From Thermobispora bispora DSM 43833 (GTDB taxonomy: Bacteria; Actinomycetota; Actinomycetes; Streptosporangiales; Streptosporangiaceae): 64,000 bases of DNA. A program made the position numbers and the translations under genes. Positions 35,258 through 44,204 of this stretch are shown here, in pieces (the stretch's first letter is position 1; every line of letters starts with the position of its first letter). Location: assembly GCF_000092645.1 (NCBI RefSeq), contig NC_014165.1, forward strand, positions 3,410,001 to 3,474,000. Reading direction: 5' to 3'. The notes under the pieces were generated by a model. It saw only the letters and a program-made list of their open reading frames with translations. It had not been told where the DNA came from and searched no databases.

Positions 35258-35375
35258 GCCCGGCGGCGACCTACTCTCCCACACCCTCCCGGGTGCAGTA
35301 CCATCGGCGCTGGAAGGCTTAACTTCCGGGTTCGGAATGTGACCGGGTGTTTCCCTTCCGCTATGACCGCCGTAG
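35258..35375 (-). rRNA. rrf: 5S ribosomal RNA
   Basis: About 118 bases on the minus strand match actinobacterial 5S: GGCGGTCATAGCG near the 5-prime end, CACATTCCGAACCCGGAAG (loops B/C), TTAAGCCTTCCAGCGCCGAT, GGTACTGCA and the 3-prime GTAGGTCGCCGCCGG closing helix I. Ends are approximate to a few bases. Nothing resembling the end of a 23S rRNA precedes it, so it is not part of a visible rrn operon. A terminator follows directly. Confidence 0.93.
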
Positions 35376-35747
35376 CGGTTCTTAATATAGCGCACTCCGC
35401 GCGCGGCGCGCACATCGCGGATGTGATCTACGTCTCACCCACCGCCTGGATCTTCATCCCCCGGTCCCCCTGCGGGCGCACGGTCCTCCGCGGCACCGAT
35501 GGTTGCCCCAGAAAACTTTCGCCTGCATGACAACCTCCGCCACCTCTCGCGTGTCTACTTGACGCCTGCGGCGATCGGCGGAGGCGCCGGGCACCACCGC
35601 GGTGCCCGGTTCCCGCGATGACGGGCCGGCCGTACGCACGGCCGGACGGCCGCAGGCGAACGCCCCCGCGCCACGGACGGCATGCGGGAGCCTCTTCCGG
35701 CGCGCCACCCGGCCGCCCGGACTCCCGACGGTGGAGGTGCCCATTCG
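35376..35747. other. region upstream of the 5S gene, no 23S rRNA
   Basis: 372 bases. A TATATT lies about 10 bases before the 5S 5-prime end on the minus strand and could be a -10 element, though no TTGACA-like -35 was found at standard spacing. No 23S-like sequence is present. A GGAGG for the next plus-strand gene is at about 35732. Confidence 0.5.
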
Positions 35748-36146
35748 ATGACGCGCTCGGAGTTCGACGACATCCGCGCCCACATCGCGGCCGAGGACAG
35801 GCCGGACGAACTGCTCCTGCTCGCCACGGATCTCCTGGACGACCTCGAACGCGTCCGCACCCGGGAGGCCCTGCTGCGCTCCCTCTACCTGGGGCTGCTC
35901 ACCGCCGCGCGCGCCACGGTGGCCGCCCGGGCGGCCGGGCACCCGGAGCCGCTCGTCTTCCTCGTGCACGAGCTCGCCAAGCACGGGCAGCTCCCGGAGG
36001 ACGGGCAGGCGGAGCGCATCCTCGCCGACGCCACGAGCGCACAGGAGCTGATGGCGGCCGCCGTGGACGATCCCTGCCCGCGCCGGCACCAGCGGCCCGG
36101 CCGGCCCCGGCACTGCGGCGGCGTGAGCCGCGCGCTGCGGACCTGA
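35748..36146 (+). CDS. small acidic protein of unknown function
   Basis: A 132-residue, mainly helical protein starting MTRSEFDDIRAHIAAED. It has acidic amphipathic helices (DELLLLATDLLDDLERVRTR, EALLRSLYLGLLTAARATVA) and a less ordered tail with Cys residues. ATG 35748 has GGAGG 11 bases upstream; an in-frame ATG at 35682 would add 22 Arg/Pro-rich residues. Codon use fits a real gene. It stands alone between the 5S gene and a convergent peptide-binding protein gene. No family was recognised. Confidence 0.6.
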   Translation: MTRSEFDDIRAHIAAEDRPDELLLLATDLLDDLERVRTREALLRSLYLGLLTAARATVAARAAGHPEPLVFLVHELAKHGQLPEDGQAERILADATSAQELMAAAVDDPCPRRHQRPGRPRHCGGVSRALRT

Positions 36147-36219
36147 CCGGGCCGGGGCCCGCCCGGGCGGGCCGATCGGCCGCCCGGGATGAGCGATCAC
36201 CCGTTCGGGATGGGGCCGA

Positions 36220-37812
36220 TCAGCCGCTCGGGATGAGGTCGTAGACGAAGACCACGTTCGGGTAGGCGGGGTTGTCGGTGTAACCGCGGACGCTGCCGAG
36301 GTAGGCGCGCTGGTAGTTCATGACCCACGGCACGGCGGCGACCGCCTTCTCCTCGAGCAGGATCTTCTGCAGCTCGGCGTAGGCCTTCTGCGCCTTGTTC
36401 CGGTCCGTGGCCACGATCGACGGGAGCCGGTCGATCTTGGAGTCGACGGTCCAGTCCTGCAGGTAGGTCAGGTTGAAGGAGATCGGCTCGGCGCTGCGGA
36501 ACACGTTGCGGAACCAGGAGTAGGCGTCCGCGTAGTCCGGCCACCAGTACATGACGAAGATGTCCTGGCGCTTGGCCGGGTCCCGGGACTTGCCCATGTT
36601 CCACTGCGGGATCCACTGCATGGCCCGGGTCTCGAGCGTGACGTTGAGCTGCTTGAGGGTCCTGGCCATGCTCTCGGCGAGCTTCCGCTCCTCCTCGTCG
36701 CCCTGGGCGTAGGTGAGGACGAGGCGCAGCTCACGCCCGCCGGGGCCGTACCCCGCCTGGCGGAGCAGCTCGGCCGCGGCGGCGAGATCCTGCTTGGGCT
36801 CCATCCCGGGGGTGTGCCCGAGCAGACCCTCGGGGATCAGCCCGCTCGCCAGGGTCCCCGCGCCCTGCAGCTCGGCGATCACGCCCCGGTAGTCGATGGC
36901 CTTCTGGATCGCCTTGCGCACCCGCACGTCCCGCAGCGGTCCCGAGGCGGTGTTGAAGAGCACGAGCATGTTCTGGAACGACGGGACCTGCAGCGTGCGG
37001 ATGCCCGCCGTCCGCTTGGCCTGGGCGAAGAGCGCGGGGCTGATCCGCTCCACGAAGTTGACCTCACCACGGAGCAGGAGCTGCCAGGCCCGCTTCTGGT
37101 CGGGGACGATCCGCCACTCGATCCTGCGGTATTTCGGGCCCTCCCAGCCGCCCCAGTACTTGTCGAACGCCCGGAGGACGAGCTCGTTCTCCTTGCCCTT
37201 CCGCCAGGTATCCACCGTGTACGGCCCGGTACCGGCGTCCCGGCCCTCGTTGAACCACTCCTTCAGGTCCTTGGAGCCGGCGGCCCGGGTGTCGTAGATG
37301 TAGGCCGCGTAGTCGGCGGAGGCGATCAGGTCGAGGGGGGCGGCGTACTTCAGCCGGAACTCGACCGTGAGCTCGTCCTTGACGGTGATGGTGTCGACCA
37401 CGTCCCAGATGTAGGCCGCGCCGGCGGCGAGCCGTCTGGTCCGCTCGATCGACTCCTTGACCGCGGTCGCGTCGAGCTGCCTGCCAGTGTGGAAGTACAC
37501 GCCGCTGCGCAGCTTGAAGGTCCACACCTTACCGTCGGCCGAGCGGGTCCAGCTCTCGGCCAGCCTCGGGGTCGCGCGCTTGGTCACCGGGTTGTAGAAC
37601 GTCAGCGACTCGTAAATGTTCTGCATCGCGCTGATCTCGTTGGAATACGAGGTCGCCGGATCCCAATCGGTGACCAGCTCGAGATTGTCGGCGATGACGA
37701 ACGTGGCCTCCTTGGCGCGGACCACGTTCTCCCGAACGTCCGTCCGAATCTCACCGGTACCGCAGCCGACCAGGGCCAATAAGGCGACCCCGAGAATGAG
37801 GCAACGGCGCAT
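36220..37812 (-). CDS. peptide ABC transporter substrate-binding lipoprotein (solitary)
   Basis: A 530-residue SBP_bac_5 (DppA/OppA) family lipoprotein, lipobox ending LVGC with Cys17. It binds peptides or related solutes outside the membrane. It is clearly paralogous along its full length to the binding protein at 49340-50965: both share IAMHNIYE/ISAMQNIYE-type, RAGTGPYTV, NTASGPLRDVR-like and FVMYWWPDYADAYSWF segments. No permease or ATPase is adjacent, so it may feed the transporter encoded at 45632-49336. ATG 37812 is preferred over an in-frame start at 37842. Confidence 0.93.
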   Translation of the reverse strand: MRRCLILGVALLALVGCGTGEIRTDVRENVVRAKEATFVIADNLELVTDWDPATSYSNEISAMQNIYESLTFYNPVTKRATPRLAESWTRSADGKVWTFKLRSGVYFHTGRQLDATAVKESIERTRRLAAGAAYIWDVVDTITVKDELTVEFRLKYAAPLDLIASADYAAYIYDTRAAGSKDLKEWFNEGRDAGTGPYTVDTWRKGKENELVLRAFDKYWGGWEGPKYRRIEWRIVPDQKRAWQLLLRGEVNFVERISPALFAQAKRTAGIRTLQVPSFQNMLVLFNTASGPLRDVRVRKAIQKAIDYRGVIAELQGAGTLASGLIPEGLLGHTPGMEPKQDLAAAAELLRQAGYGPGGRELRLVLTYAQGDEEERKLAESMARTLKQLNVTLETRAMQWIPQWNMGKSRDPAKRQDIFVMYWWPDYADAYSWFRNVFRSAEPISFNLTYLQDWTVDSKIDRLPSIVATDRNKAQKAYAELQKILLEEKAVAAVPWVMNYQRAYLGSVRGYTDNPAYPNVVFVYDLIPSG

Positions 37813-37873
37813 GCTGCGGTCCTTTCCACCGTGAGCTACCATGATCGAAGCTACCGCAAGATCATCCTATGGG

Positions 37874-37916
37874 AGGAAATTTCCTACACGTACGTTTCAA
37901 TGGGCCCATTGGAAAC
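37874..37916. promoter_or_regulatory. two dyads between the binding protein and kinase genes
   Basis: AGGAAATTTCCT at 37874-37885 is a perfect 12-base palindrome. At 37894-37916 GTTTC, AATGGGCCCATT and GGAAAC form a near-perfect dyad with one bulged base. They lie in the 191-base divergent region, 62-104 bases upstream of the binding protein start. Confidence 0.45.
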
Positions 37917-38003
37917 ATGCCGCTGCTAGGCTCTCCCTCGCCTCAGCGGTCCTCCCGTGTGGCTGCCCGGTTTTCGCCCCCTCCGACTCGATGATTAGGT
38001 GCC

Positions 38004-40013
38004 ATGGCTCCCTCTAAGCGAGATCGGCCGATCAAGATCAAGCTGATCGGCCTGCTGCTGGTGCCGCTCATCTCGCTCATCGTCTTATGGGTGGTCACCG
38101 CCGGGGTGACGCTCGCGGACAGTCTCCGGATGCGCACCTACAAGACCCTCTGGTCCACCCTCCGGCAGCCGGCCGACGCGCTGATCGTCGAGATCCAGCG
38201 GGAGCGTCTGGAGACCGCCCGGTACCTCGGCGCGCCGACCGCCGCCAACCGGGCGAGCATGAACGCCCAGCGGCTGCGCACCGACGCCGCGCGGAACCGG
38301 GTGCACAAGCTCGCCACCTCCGAGGAGTCGCGCTCGGCCACCACGGAGGAGATGCGCGCGGACGCCGACACCATGCTCGCCGGCCTGAAGCGCATCGACG
38401 AGATCCGCGGCGAGGTCGACGAGGGGTTCGCCGACCGGCTCCGGGCGATCGAGACGTTCGGCCTGGTGAACGACTCGATCTACCAGATGCACAACAGCCT
38501 GGCGATCATCAACGACATCCCGATCTACCAGCAGTCCCGGGTGATGATCTCGCTGGGGTACGCCAAGGAGCTGCTGAGCCGGGAGCAGGCGATCATCGCG
38601 GTCACGGCCACGAGCCGGATGACCGAGGAGGAGCACAAGCTCTTCACCCAGCTCGTCGGGCACCGCCGGTTCCTCATCGACCAGGCCCTCCCCGAGCTCG
38701 AGGAGAGCCTGCGGCGGATGCACGTCAACCTGATCAGCACGCCGCAGTACCAGCGGCTCCGGATCCAGGAAGAGCAGATCGTCGCGGGCGACCGCCTCGG
38801 GCCGCAGGAGCGGCGCGCCTGGCAGACCACCTCGGACGAGATCACCAACGCGTTCCAGCGGCTGCAGAACGAGGCGGGCTCTGTCCTCGCCGCCCGGGCC
38901 GAGCCGATCGCCGACGCGATCGTGTGGCGGGCCGCCCTCACCGGGAACCTCGGTCTCGTCGCGGTGCTCGCCTCGGTCCTCATCTCGCTCTGGGTCGGGT
39001 CCCGCCTCTCCCGGGAGCTCGCCCACCTCCGCCAGGCGGCCCTCGAGCTGGCCAACGTACGGCTCCCGCGGGTGATCGAGCGGCTCAAGAAGGGCGAGGA
39101 CGTCGACGTCAAGACCGCGGCCCCGCCGATCCAGACCGTCGGCCGTACCACGGAGATCCAGGACGTGGCCCGGGCGTTCTCCACGGTGCAGTCGACCGCG
39201 GTGGAGGCCGCGATCGGGCAGGCCCGCCTGCAGCGCGGCGTCGCCCAGGTCTTCCTCAACCTCGCCCGCCGCAACCAGACCCTGCTGCACCGGCAGCGGA
39301 CCCAGCTCCACTCCATGCAGCGGAACACCACGGACCCGGAGATGCTCGAGGAGCTCTTCCGCCTCGACCATCTCACCACCCGCATGCGGCGCCACGCCGA
39401 GAACCTCATCATCCTCTCCGGCGCGCCGGCGGGCCGGGCCTGGCGCAAGCCGATCCCCATGTACGACGTGGTGCGCGGCGCGGCCGCCGAGGTGGAGGAC
39501 TACCAGCGGGTGAACGTGCTCCCCATGGCGGAGCACGCGCTCGACGGGAGCGCGGTCGCCGACGTCATCCACCTGATCGCGGAGCTCATCGAGAACGCGA
39601 CGGTCTTCTCGCCGCCGCACACCCAGGTGACGGTCCGCGGCGAGCTGGTGGGCACCGGCTTCGTCGTCGAGATCGAGGACCGCGGGCTGGGCATGTCGCC
39701 CGAGCAGATGGCCGAGCTCAACGAGCGCCTCGCCAACCCGCCGGAGTTCGACCTCGCCGACACCGACCGTATGGGGCTGTTCGTGGTCGCCAGGCTGGCG
39801 GCCCGCCGCGACATCAAGGTCACGCTGCGGCCTTCACCCTACGGAGGGACCACCGCGATCGTGCTCATCCCGTCGTCGCTCATCGACTTGCCCAAGGACT
39901 CCGACCTTGCCCGCCTGGCCGCGGAGGAGGTCACCCCGGAGGACATCATCTACGCCCCGATCCGGCAGGGGGAGCGCAAACCCGAGGACCAGCCGGGTGA
40001 GGAGGGATCGTGA
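38004..40013 (+). CDS. cvnA: NIT-domain sensor histidine kinase, conservon CvnA type
   Basis: A 669-residue membrane kinase. A first span at about residues 14-37 and a second near 318-340 enclose an extracytoplasmic NIT-like helical domain. A HAMP-like stretch and the conserved RNQTLLHRQRTQLHSMQ segment with LDHLTTRMRRHAENLIILSG follow, then a HATPase domain with LIAELIENATVFSPPHTQV and EIEDRGLGMSPEQ. This is the CvnA (nitrate/nitrite-sensing-like) component of actinobacterial conservons, which work like GPCR-G protein modules. Its stop overlaps the DUF742 gene by four bases. Confidence 0.92.
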   Translation: MAPSKRDRPIKIKLIGLLLVPLISLIVLWVVTAGVTLADSLRMRTYKTLWSTLRQPADALIVEIQRERLETARYLGAPTAANRASMNAQRLRTDAARNRVHKLATSEESRSATTEEMRADADTMLAGLKRIDEIRGEVDEGFADRLRAIETFGLVNDSIYQMHNSLAIINDIPIYQQSRVMISLGYAKELLSREQAIIAVTATSRMTEEEHKLFTQLVGHRRFLIDQALPELEESLRRMHVNLISTPQYQRLRIQEEQIVAGDRLGPQERRAWQTTSDEITNAFQRLQNEAGSVLAARAEPIADAIVWRAALTGNLGLVAVLASVLISLWVGSRLSRELAHLRQAALELANVRLPRVIERLKKGEDVDVKTAAPPIQTVGRTTEIQDVARAFSTVQSTAVEAAIGQARLQRGVAQVFLNLARRNQTLLHRQRTQLHSMQRNTTDPEMLEELFRLDHLTTRMRRHAENLIILSGAPAGRAWRKPIPMYDVVRGAAAEVEDYQRVNVLPMAEHALDGSAVADVIHLIAELIENATVFSPPHTQVTVRGELVGTGFVVEIEDRGLGMSPEQMAELNERLANPPEFDLADTDRMGLFVVARLAARRDIKVTLRPSPYGGTTAIVLIPSSLIDLPKDSDLARLAAEEVTPEDIIYAPIRQGERKPEDQPGEEGS

Positions 40014-40384
40014 CCGAGCGCGAGAAGGATCATCAGTGGCTGGACGAGGAGGCCGGCCCGGTCGTGCCGGCCTACGCCCTGACGCGGGGCCGGACCAGGC
40101 CGTCCAACCAGGCGATCGACGTGCTCGCCATCGTCACCGCGACCGGCGGGCCCACCCCGGTCAGCCTGGGCCCGGAACAGTGGATGATCCTCAGCCTCTG
40201 CGCCCGGCCGACCCCGCTCGCCGACATCGCGGCCGCGATCGACCTTCCGCTCGGTGTGGTGCGGGTGCTCGTGAGCGACCTGCACGAGCAAGGCCTGCTC
40301 CAGGTGCGCGAGCCGTCGAACGTGGCCCGCTTCCCCAACGTCGCCCTCCTGCGCGAGGTGATCTCCGGCCTGAAGGCGCTGTGA
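40010..40384 (+). CDS. cvnC: DUF742 protein, conservon CvnC type
   Basis: A 124-residue DUF742 protein with a winged-helix-like fold. Typical segments are PVVPAYALTRGRTRP, LDVLAIV-like IDVLAIVTATG, GPEQWMILSLCARPTPLADI and the end PNVALLREVISGLKAL. In conservons CvnC helps couple the kinase to the GTPase CvnD. Here it overlaps the kinase gene directly (GTGA), and the Roadblock (CvnB) and GTPase (CvnD) genes that normally flank it are missing. The last codons form half of a terminator hairpin. Confidence 0.92.
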   Translation: MTEREKDHQWLDEEAGPVVPAYALTRGRTRPSNQAIDVLAIVTATGGPTPVSLGPEQWMILSLCARPTPLADIAAAIDLPLGVVRVLVSDLHEQGLLQVREPSNVARFPNVALLREVISGLKAL

Positions 40385-40407
40385 CCCGCACCCTCAGGCC
40401 GGAGATC
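40360..40407. terminator. bidirectional hairpin at the cvnC/hyuB junction
   Basis: Perfect 14-base arms 40360-40373 and 40394-40407 enclose a 20-base loop that holds the cvnC stop codon. It sits between two convergent genes. Confidence 0.6.
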
Positions 40408-40414
40408 CGTCCGG

Positions 40415-42154
40415 TCAGAGCGCGTGGGGGTAGTACCGCCGGGCGTGCTCCGGCGTGATGTACCCCTCGCGCAGGTCCCTGCGCACCGCCTCCGGGTCGC
40501 GCTCCGCCGGCGGGCCGTACCCGCCGCCCGAGCCGGTGCGCAGGTGCACCACCGACCCCTTGGGCAGGAAGATCCGGGTCTTGAGCGCGTAGTCCACGCG
40601 GCGGCCGTCCGGGTACTCCACGGTGAGCCGGTTGGGCCGCCCGGGGAGGCCGCCCTCCAGCCCCCACGGCGCGAGCTTGGTCCGCGCCAGCCCCGAGGTG
40701 AGGTACTGGTCCTCCAGCACCCGGAAGGACAGGTCCAGCCCGAGGCCGCCCCGGTGCCGCCCGGGGCCGCCCGAGTCCTCGGCGAGCGCGAGCCGCTCGA
40801 TCCGCCAGGGGTTGCGCACCTCCCAGACCTCGGCCGGGGTGAACCGGGTGGCCGACTCGGAGATGTACATCAGCGCGCTCGCCCCGTCGGCGTGCCGGGA
40901 CGCCCCCTGGCCCACCGGGTGCGGCGCGCCGTCCGCCCACGGCTCACCGGTCGCCTCACGGTTCCCCCACCACACCAGCGCGTTGATGTCGCCGCCGCTC
41001 GCCGCGGGCACCCCGCCGGGGACCGCGTCGGCGAGCGCGCGGATGATCAGCTCGATCGCGTGGTCGGACGGGATGCCGTACATGAAGCAGGGCGCCGGCC
41101 GCACCGGGTGGAAGAGCGATCCGCGCCGGGTGACCACCTCGAGCGGGCGGAAGTGCCCCTCGTTCGGCTGCTCCCCGGCCCCGGCGAGGAAGGCGACGGC
41201 GATCCGCGCCGCGGCCACCGTGGAGGGGAGCGGGCAGTTGATCGGGCCGCCGACCTGGTCCGGGCAGTTGGTGAGGTCCACGGTGACCGACGACCCCCGC
41301 ACCGTCACCTCGACCCCGAACGGGATCGGCTCGTCGTTCACCCCGTCCGAGTCGATCACGCTCTCCGCCCGGTACACCCCGTCGGGGAGCCGCTCGAACC
41401 AGCCCCGCACCAGCGCCTCCCCGTGGGCGTACATCCGGGCGACGCAGCGGCGGAACGTGTCCAGGCCGTATCGGCGGATGAGCGCCACGAGCGCCTCTCC
41501 CCCGGCCCGCGCGCCGGCGACCATCGCGTTGATGTCGCCGATCACCGCCTCCGGCATCCGGCTGTTCGCCAGGATCATCCGGTAGACGTCGCTCACCAGC
41601 CGCCCGGCGTCGTAGAGCTTCACCCCGGGGAAGATCGTGCCCTCTTGGAAGACGTCGACCGTGTCCGTGCAGTACGGGTCCTTGCCGCCGATGTCGAGCC
41701 AGTGCGCCTTGATCGCCGAGTAGCCGACGAGCACCTCCTCGTCGCCGTGCCCCTCGTCCGGCCGGGGCTGGTAGAAGATCGGCACGATCATGGCCGCGTC
41801 CTGGGGGTGCGAGCCCGTGCCGTACGGGTCGTTGTAGAGGATGACGTCGCCCGGGGCGAGCGCGTCCGGCCCGCCGACCCCCTCCACGGCCTCCCGCACG
41901 CAGAACCCCAGCGTGCCCATGAACGCGGGCAGCGTCGGGGCCTGCGCGAGCATGCACATGTCCGTGTCGTAGAAGGCGACGGCGAAGTCGAGCGCCTCGT
42001 AGATGATCGGCGAGAACGCGGTGCGGATGAGCGACTGCTTCATGTGCTCGGCCGCCGCGCACAGCGCCTGCCGGATGATCTCCGTGGTCACCGGGTCGGC
42101 ACCGTCGCCCAGCCCCGGGTTGACCTCGGTGAAGGTCGTGCGCACGATCGTCAT
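40415..42154 (-). CDS. hyuB: hydantoinase/oxoprolinase family protein, B subunit
   Basis: A 579-residue HyuB-type subunit. It shows PVTTEIIRQALCAAAEHMKQ, SPIIYEALDFAVAFYD, GDVILYNDPYGTGSHPQDAA, INCPLPSTVAAARIA and the C-terminal GSGGGYGPPAERDPEAVRRD, all family hallmarks. With HyuA it hydrolyses cyclic amides such as hydantoins or 5-oxoproline in ATP-dependent fashion. The ATG at 42154 overlaps the hyuA stop (ATGA). Last gene of the ten-gene cluster. The true substrate is unknown. Confidence 0.93.
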   Translation of the reverse strand: MTIVRTTFTEVNPGLGDGADPVTTEIIRQALCAAAEHMKQSLIRTAFSPIIYEALDFAVAFYDTDMCMLAQAPTLPAFMGTLGFCVREAVEGVGGPDALAPGDVILYNDPYGTGSHPQDAAMIVPIFYQPRPDEGHGDEEVLVGYSAIKAHWLDIGGKDPYCTDTVDVFQEGTIFPGVKLYDAGRLVSDVYRMILANSRMPEAVIGDINAMVAGARAGGEALVALIRRYGLDTFRRCVARMYAHGEALVRGWFERLPDGVYRAESVIDSDGVNDEPIPFGVEVTVRGSSVTVDLTNCPDQVGGPINCPLPSTVAAARIAVAFLAGAGEQPNEGHFRPLEVVTRRGSLFHPVRPAPCFMYGIPSDHAIELIIRALADAVPGGVPAASGGDINALVWWGNREATGEPWADGAPHPVGQGASRHADGASALMYISESATRFTPAEVWEVRNPWRIERLALAEDSGGPGRHRGGLGLDLSFRVLEDQYLTSGLARTKLAPWGLEGGLPGRPNRLTVEYPDGRRVDYALKTRIFLPKGSVVHLRTGSGGGYGPPAERDPEAVRRDLREGYITPEHARRYYPHAL

Positions 42155-44160
42155 CCGCGGTCCTTCCTGGTGATGATGAGGCACCCGGTCGGGTGCGGCT
42201 CGGCGATGAAGCCCGCGTCGAGGTAGGTGGTCGTCGTGGGCTCGGCCACGAGGGCCGGCCCCGCGATCGGCCCGGTCAGCCCGGACCTCGGCACCACCGG
42301 CGCCTCGACCCAGGCGCGCGACCGGAACGACCAGAGCCGCCGGGTCCCGGACGCCGTCTCCCCGGACGGCGGGACCGGGATCAGCGAGCGCGTGCCGTCG
42401 AGCACCACCCGGCTCGTGGCCCGCACCGTGACCACCTCGAGCGGGTCGGGGAGCCGGTGGCCGAAGGCGCGGTGGTAGGCGTCGGTGAACCGCGCCCGGA
42501 TCGCGGCCACGTCGTCCCGCCCGAGCAGCACCGGGATGGTGAGCGTGTGCTCCTGGCCGCGGTGGCGCAGGTCGAGGTGGAGCTCCCGGACCTCGCCCTC
42601 CTGGGCCAGCCGCTCGAAGAGCGTGCCGGCGAGCCGCTCGATCTCCGGGAGCGCGGCGTCGTCGAGCGGGCGGACCAGGGTCCGGGCGGCGGAGCGGACG
42701 ATGTCCGCCTGGACCAGGCCGACGGCGGAGAAGTTGCCCGCGTTGGGCGGCACCACCACGGTGTCCACGTCGAGCTCGTCGGCGAGCAGGCAGCCGAAGA
42801 GCGGGCCGGCCCCGCCGAACGCGACGATCGCCGCGCCGCGCGGGTCCACCCCGCGCTCGACCGTGATGCCGCGGACCGCCTGGGCCATGTGGGCGGCGGC
42901 GATCCGGATCACGCCCTCGGCCACCGCGTCCACCCGGTCGATCCCGGTCGGCCCGGCGAGCCTGGCGAGCGCGGCCGCCGCCTTCTCCGCGGAGAGCGTG
43001 ATCCCGCCGGAGAGGCGGTCGGTGGGGATCATGCCGAGGTGCAGCGCCGCGTCGGTGACCGTGGGCTCGGTCCCGCCGCGCTGGTAGCAGACCGGCCCGG
43101 GGTCGGCGCCGGCGCTCCGCGGCCCGACCCGGAGCAGGCCGCCGTGGTCGGCGTACGCGATCGAGCCGCCCCCGGCGCCGATGGACCGCACGTCCACCCA
43201 CGGGCTCTGCAGGGGCAGCCCCACCACCTCGCCCTGGAAGAGCAGGGGGAGGGTGCCGTCGACGATCAGGGTGGTGTCGAAGCTGGTGCCGCCCACGTCG
43301 GCGGCGATCACCGTGCCGAGGCCGAGGGTCCCGGCGAGCCGGGCGGAGGCCACCGCCCCGGCGACCGGGCCGGAGAGGATCGTCTCGAACGGCCGGGCCA
43401 TCGCCTCGGCGATGGTGAGCGCGCCGCCCCCGGACCGGGTGATGAGCAGCTCGCCGGTGAACCCGCGCCGGCGCAGCTCGGCCTCGAGGTTCCGCAGGTA
43501 CGGCCCCATCCGGTGGCGCACGAGGACGTCCACGACCGTGGTGCAGGTCCGCTCGTACTCCCGGTACTCCCCCGACACCTCGTGGGAGAGCGAGATCGGC
43601 CCGGTGAACCCGGCCTGGCGGACCAGCTCGGCCGTGCGCAGCTCGTGCTCCGGGTTGGCGTAGGAGTTGATCAGCACGATCGCGATCGCGTCCACGCCCT
43701 CGTCCATCAGCAGCCGGGCGGCCCGCCGTACGCTCTCGGGGTCGAGCTCGCGCACGATGGAGCCGTCGGCCGCCACCCGCTCCAGCACCTCGGTGCGGAG
43801 CCGCCGCGGGACCAGCGGGGGCGGCGGGGTCCAGAACAGGTCGTACGGGTCGTCCCGGTCACCGCGCCGGATCTCCAGCACGTCGCGGAAGCCGGCCGTG
43901 GTGATCAGGCCAACGGTCGGACCCTGGGCGCCGGCGCGCTCGAGCAGCGCGTTCAAGCCGACCGTCGTGCCGTGGACGAAGTGGCGGCAGCGCGCGAGCT
44001 GCTCGGCGGAGACGGCCGCGTCGACCGCCCCGAGCACCCCGAGCTCGGGCGCCGCCGGGGTGGTCGGCCGCTTGGCGACCCTGATGTCCCCGGTCGCCGC
44101 GTCGTGCAGGACAAGGTCAGTGAAGGTTCCGCCGACGTCCACTCCGATGACCGTTGCCAT
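42151..44160 (-). CDS. hyuA: hydantoinase/oxoprolinase family protein, A subunit
   Basis: A 669-residue HyuA-type subunit. The ATP-site motif GVDVGGTFTDLVLHD opens the protein, GTTVGLNALLER follows, the second phosphate motif is VIAADVGGTSFDTTLI, and SIGAGGGSIAYADHGGLLRV and GPRSAGADPGPVCYQRGG are typical. It phosphorylates or activates the cyclic amide for ring opening with HyuB. ATG 44160 is chosen at the conserved start. It follows the PucR regulator after 44 bases and overlaps hyuB. Confidence 0.93.
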   Translation of the reverse strand: MATVIGVDVGGTFTDLVLHDAATGDIRVAKRPTTPAAPELGVLGAVDAAVSAEQLARCRHFVHGTTVGLNALLERAGAQGPTVGLITTAGFRDVLEIRRGDRDDPYDLFWTPPPPLVPRRLRTEVLERVAADGSIVRELDPESVRRAARLLMDEGVDAIAIVLINSYANPEHELRTAELVRQAGFTGPISLSHEVSGEYREYERTCTTVVDVLVRHRMGPYLRNLEAELRRRGFTGELLITRSGGGALTIAEAMARPFETILSGPVAGAVASARLAGTLGLGTVIAADVGGTSFDTTLIVDGTLPLLFQGEVVGLPLQSPWVDVRSIGAGGGSIAYADHGGLLRVGPRSAGADPGPVCYQRGGTEPTVTDAALHLGMIPTDRLSGGITLSAEKAAAALARLAGPTGIDRVDAVAEGVIRIAAAHMAQAVRGITVERGVDPRGAAIVAFGGAGPLFGCLLADELDVDTVVVPPNAGNFSAVGLVQADIVRSAARTLVRPLDDAALPEIERLAGTLFERLAQEGEVRELHLDLRHRGQEHTLTIPVLLGRDDVAAIRARFTDAYHRAFGHRLPDPLEVVTVRATSRVVLDGTRSLIPVPPSGETASGTRRLWSFRSRAWVEAPVVPRSGLTGPIAGPALVAEPTTTTYLDAGFIAEPHPTGCLIITRKDRG

Positions 44161-44204
44161 GCCCTGCACGGTACGGCCGGGCCGGAGCGGGCGTCGATGT
44201 GCCG

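Noticed and set aside
34784-35413. 209-codon frame between pstB and the 5S gene
   Set aside because: It runs through the 5S rRNA and its terminator and shows no family motif.
35376-35747. Possible 23S rRNA end upstream of the 5S gene
   Set aside because: No 23S-like sequence was recognised; only a possible -10 element and GC-rich sequence.
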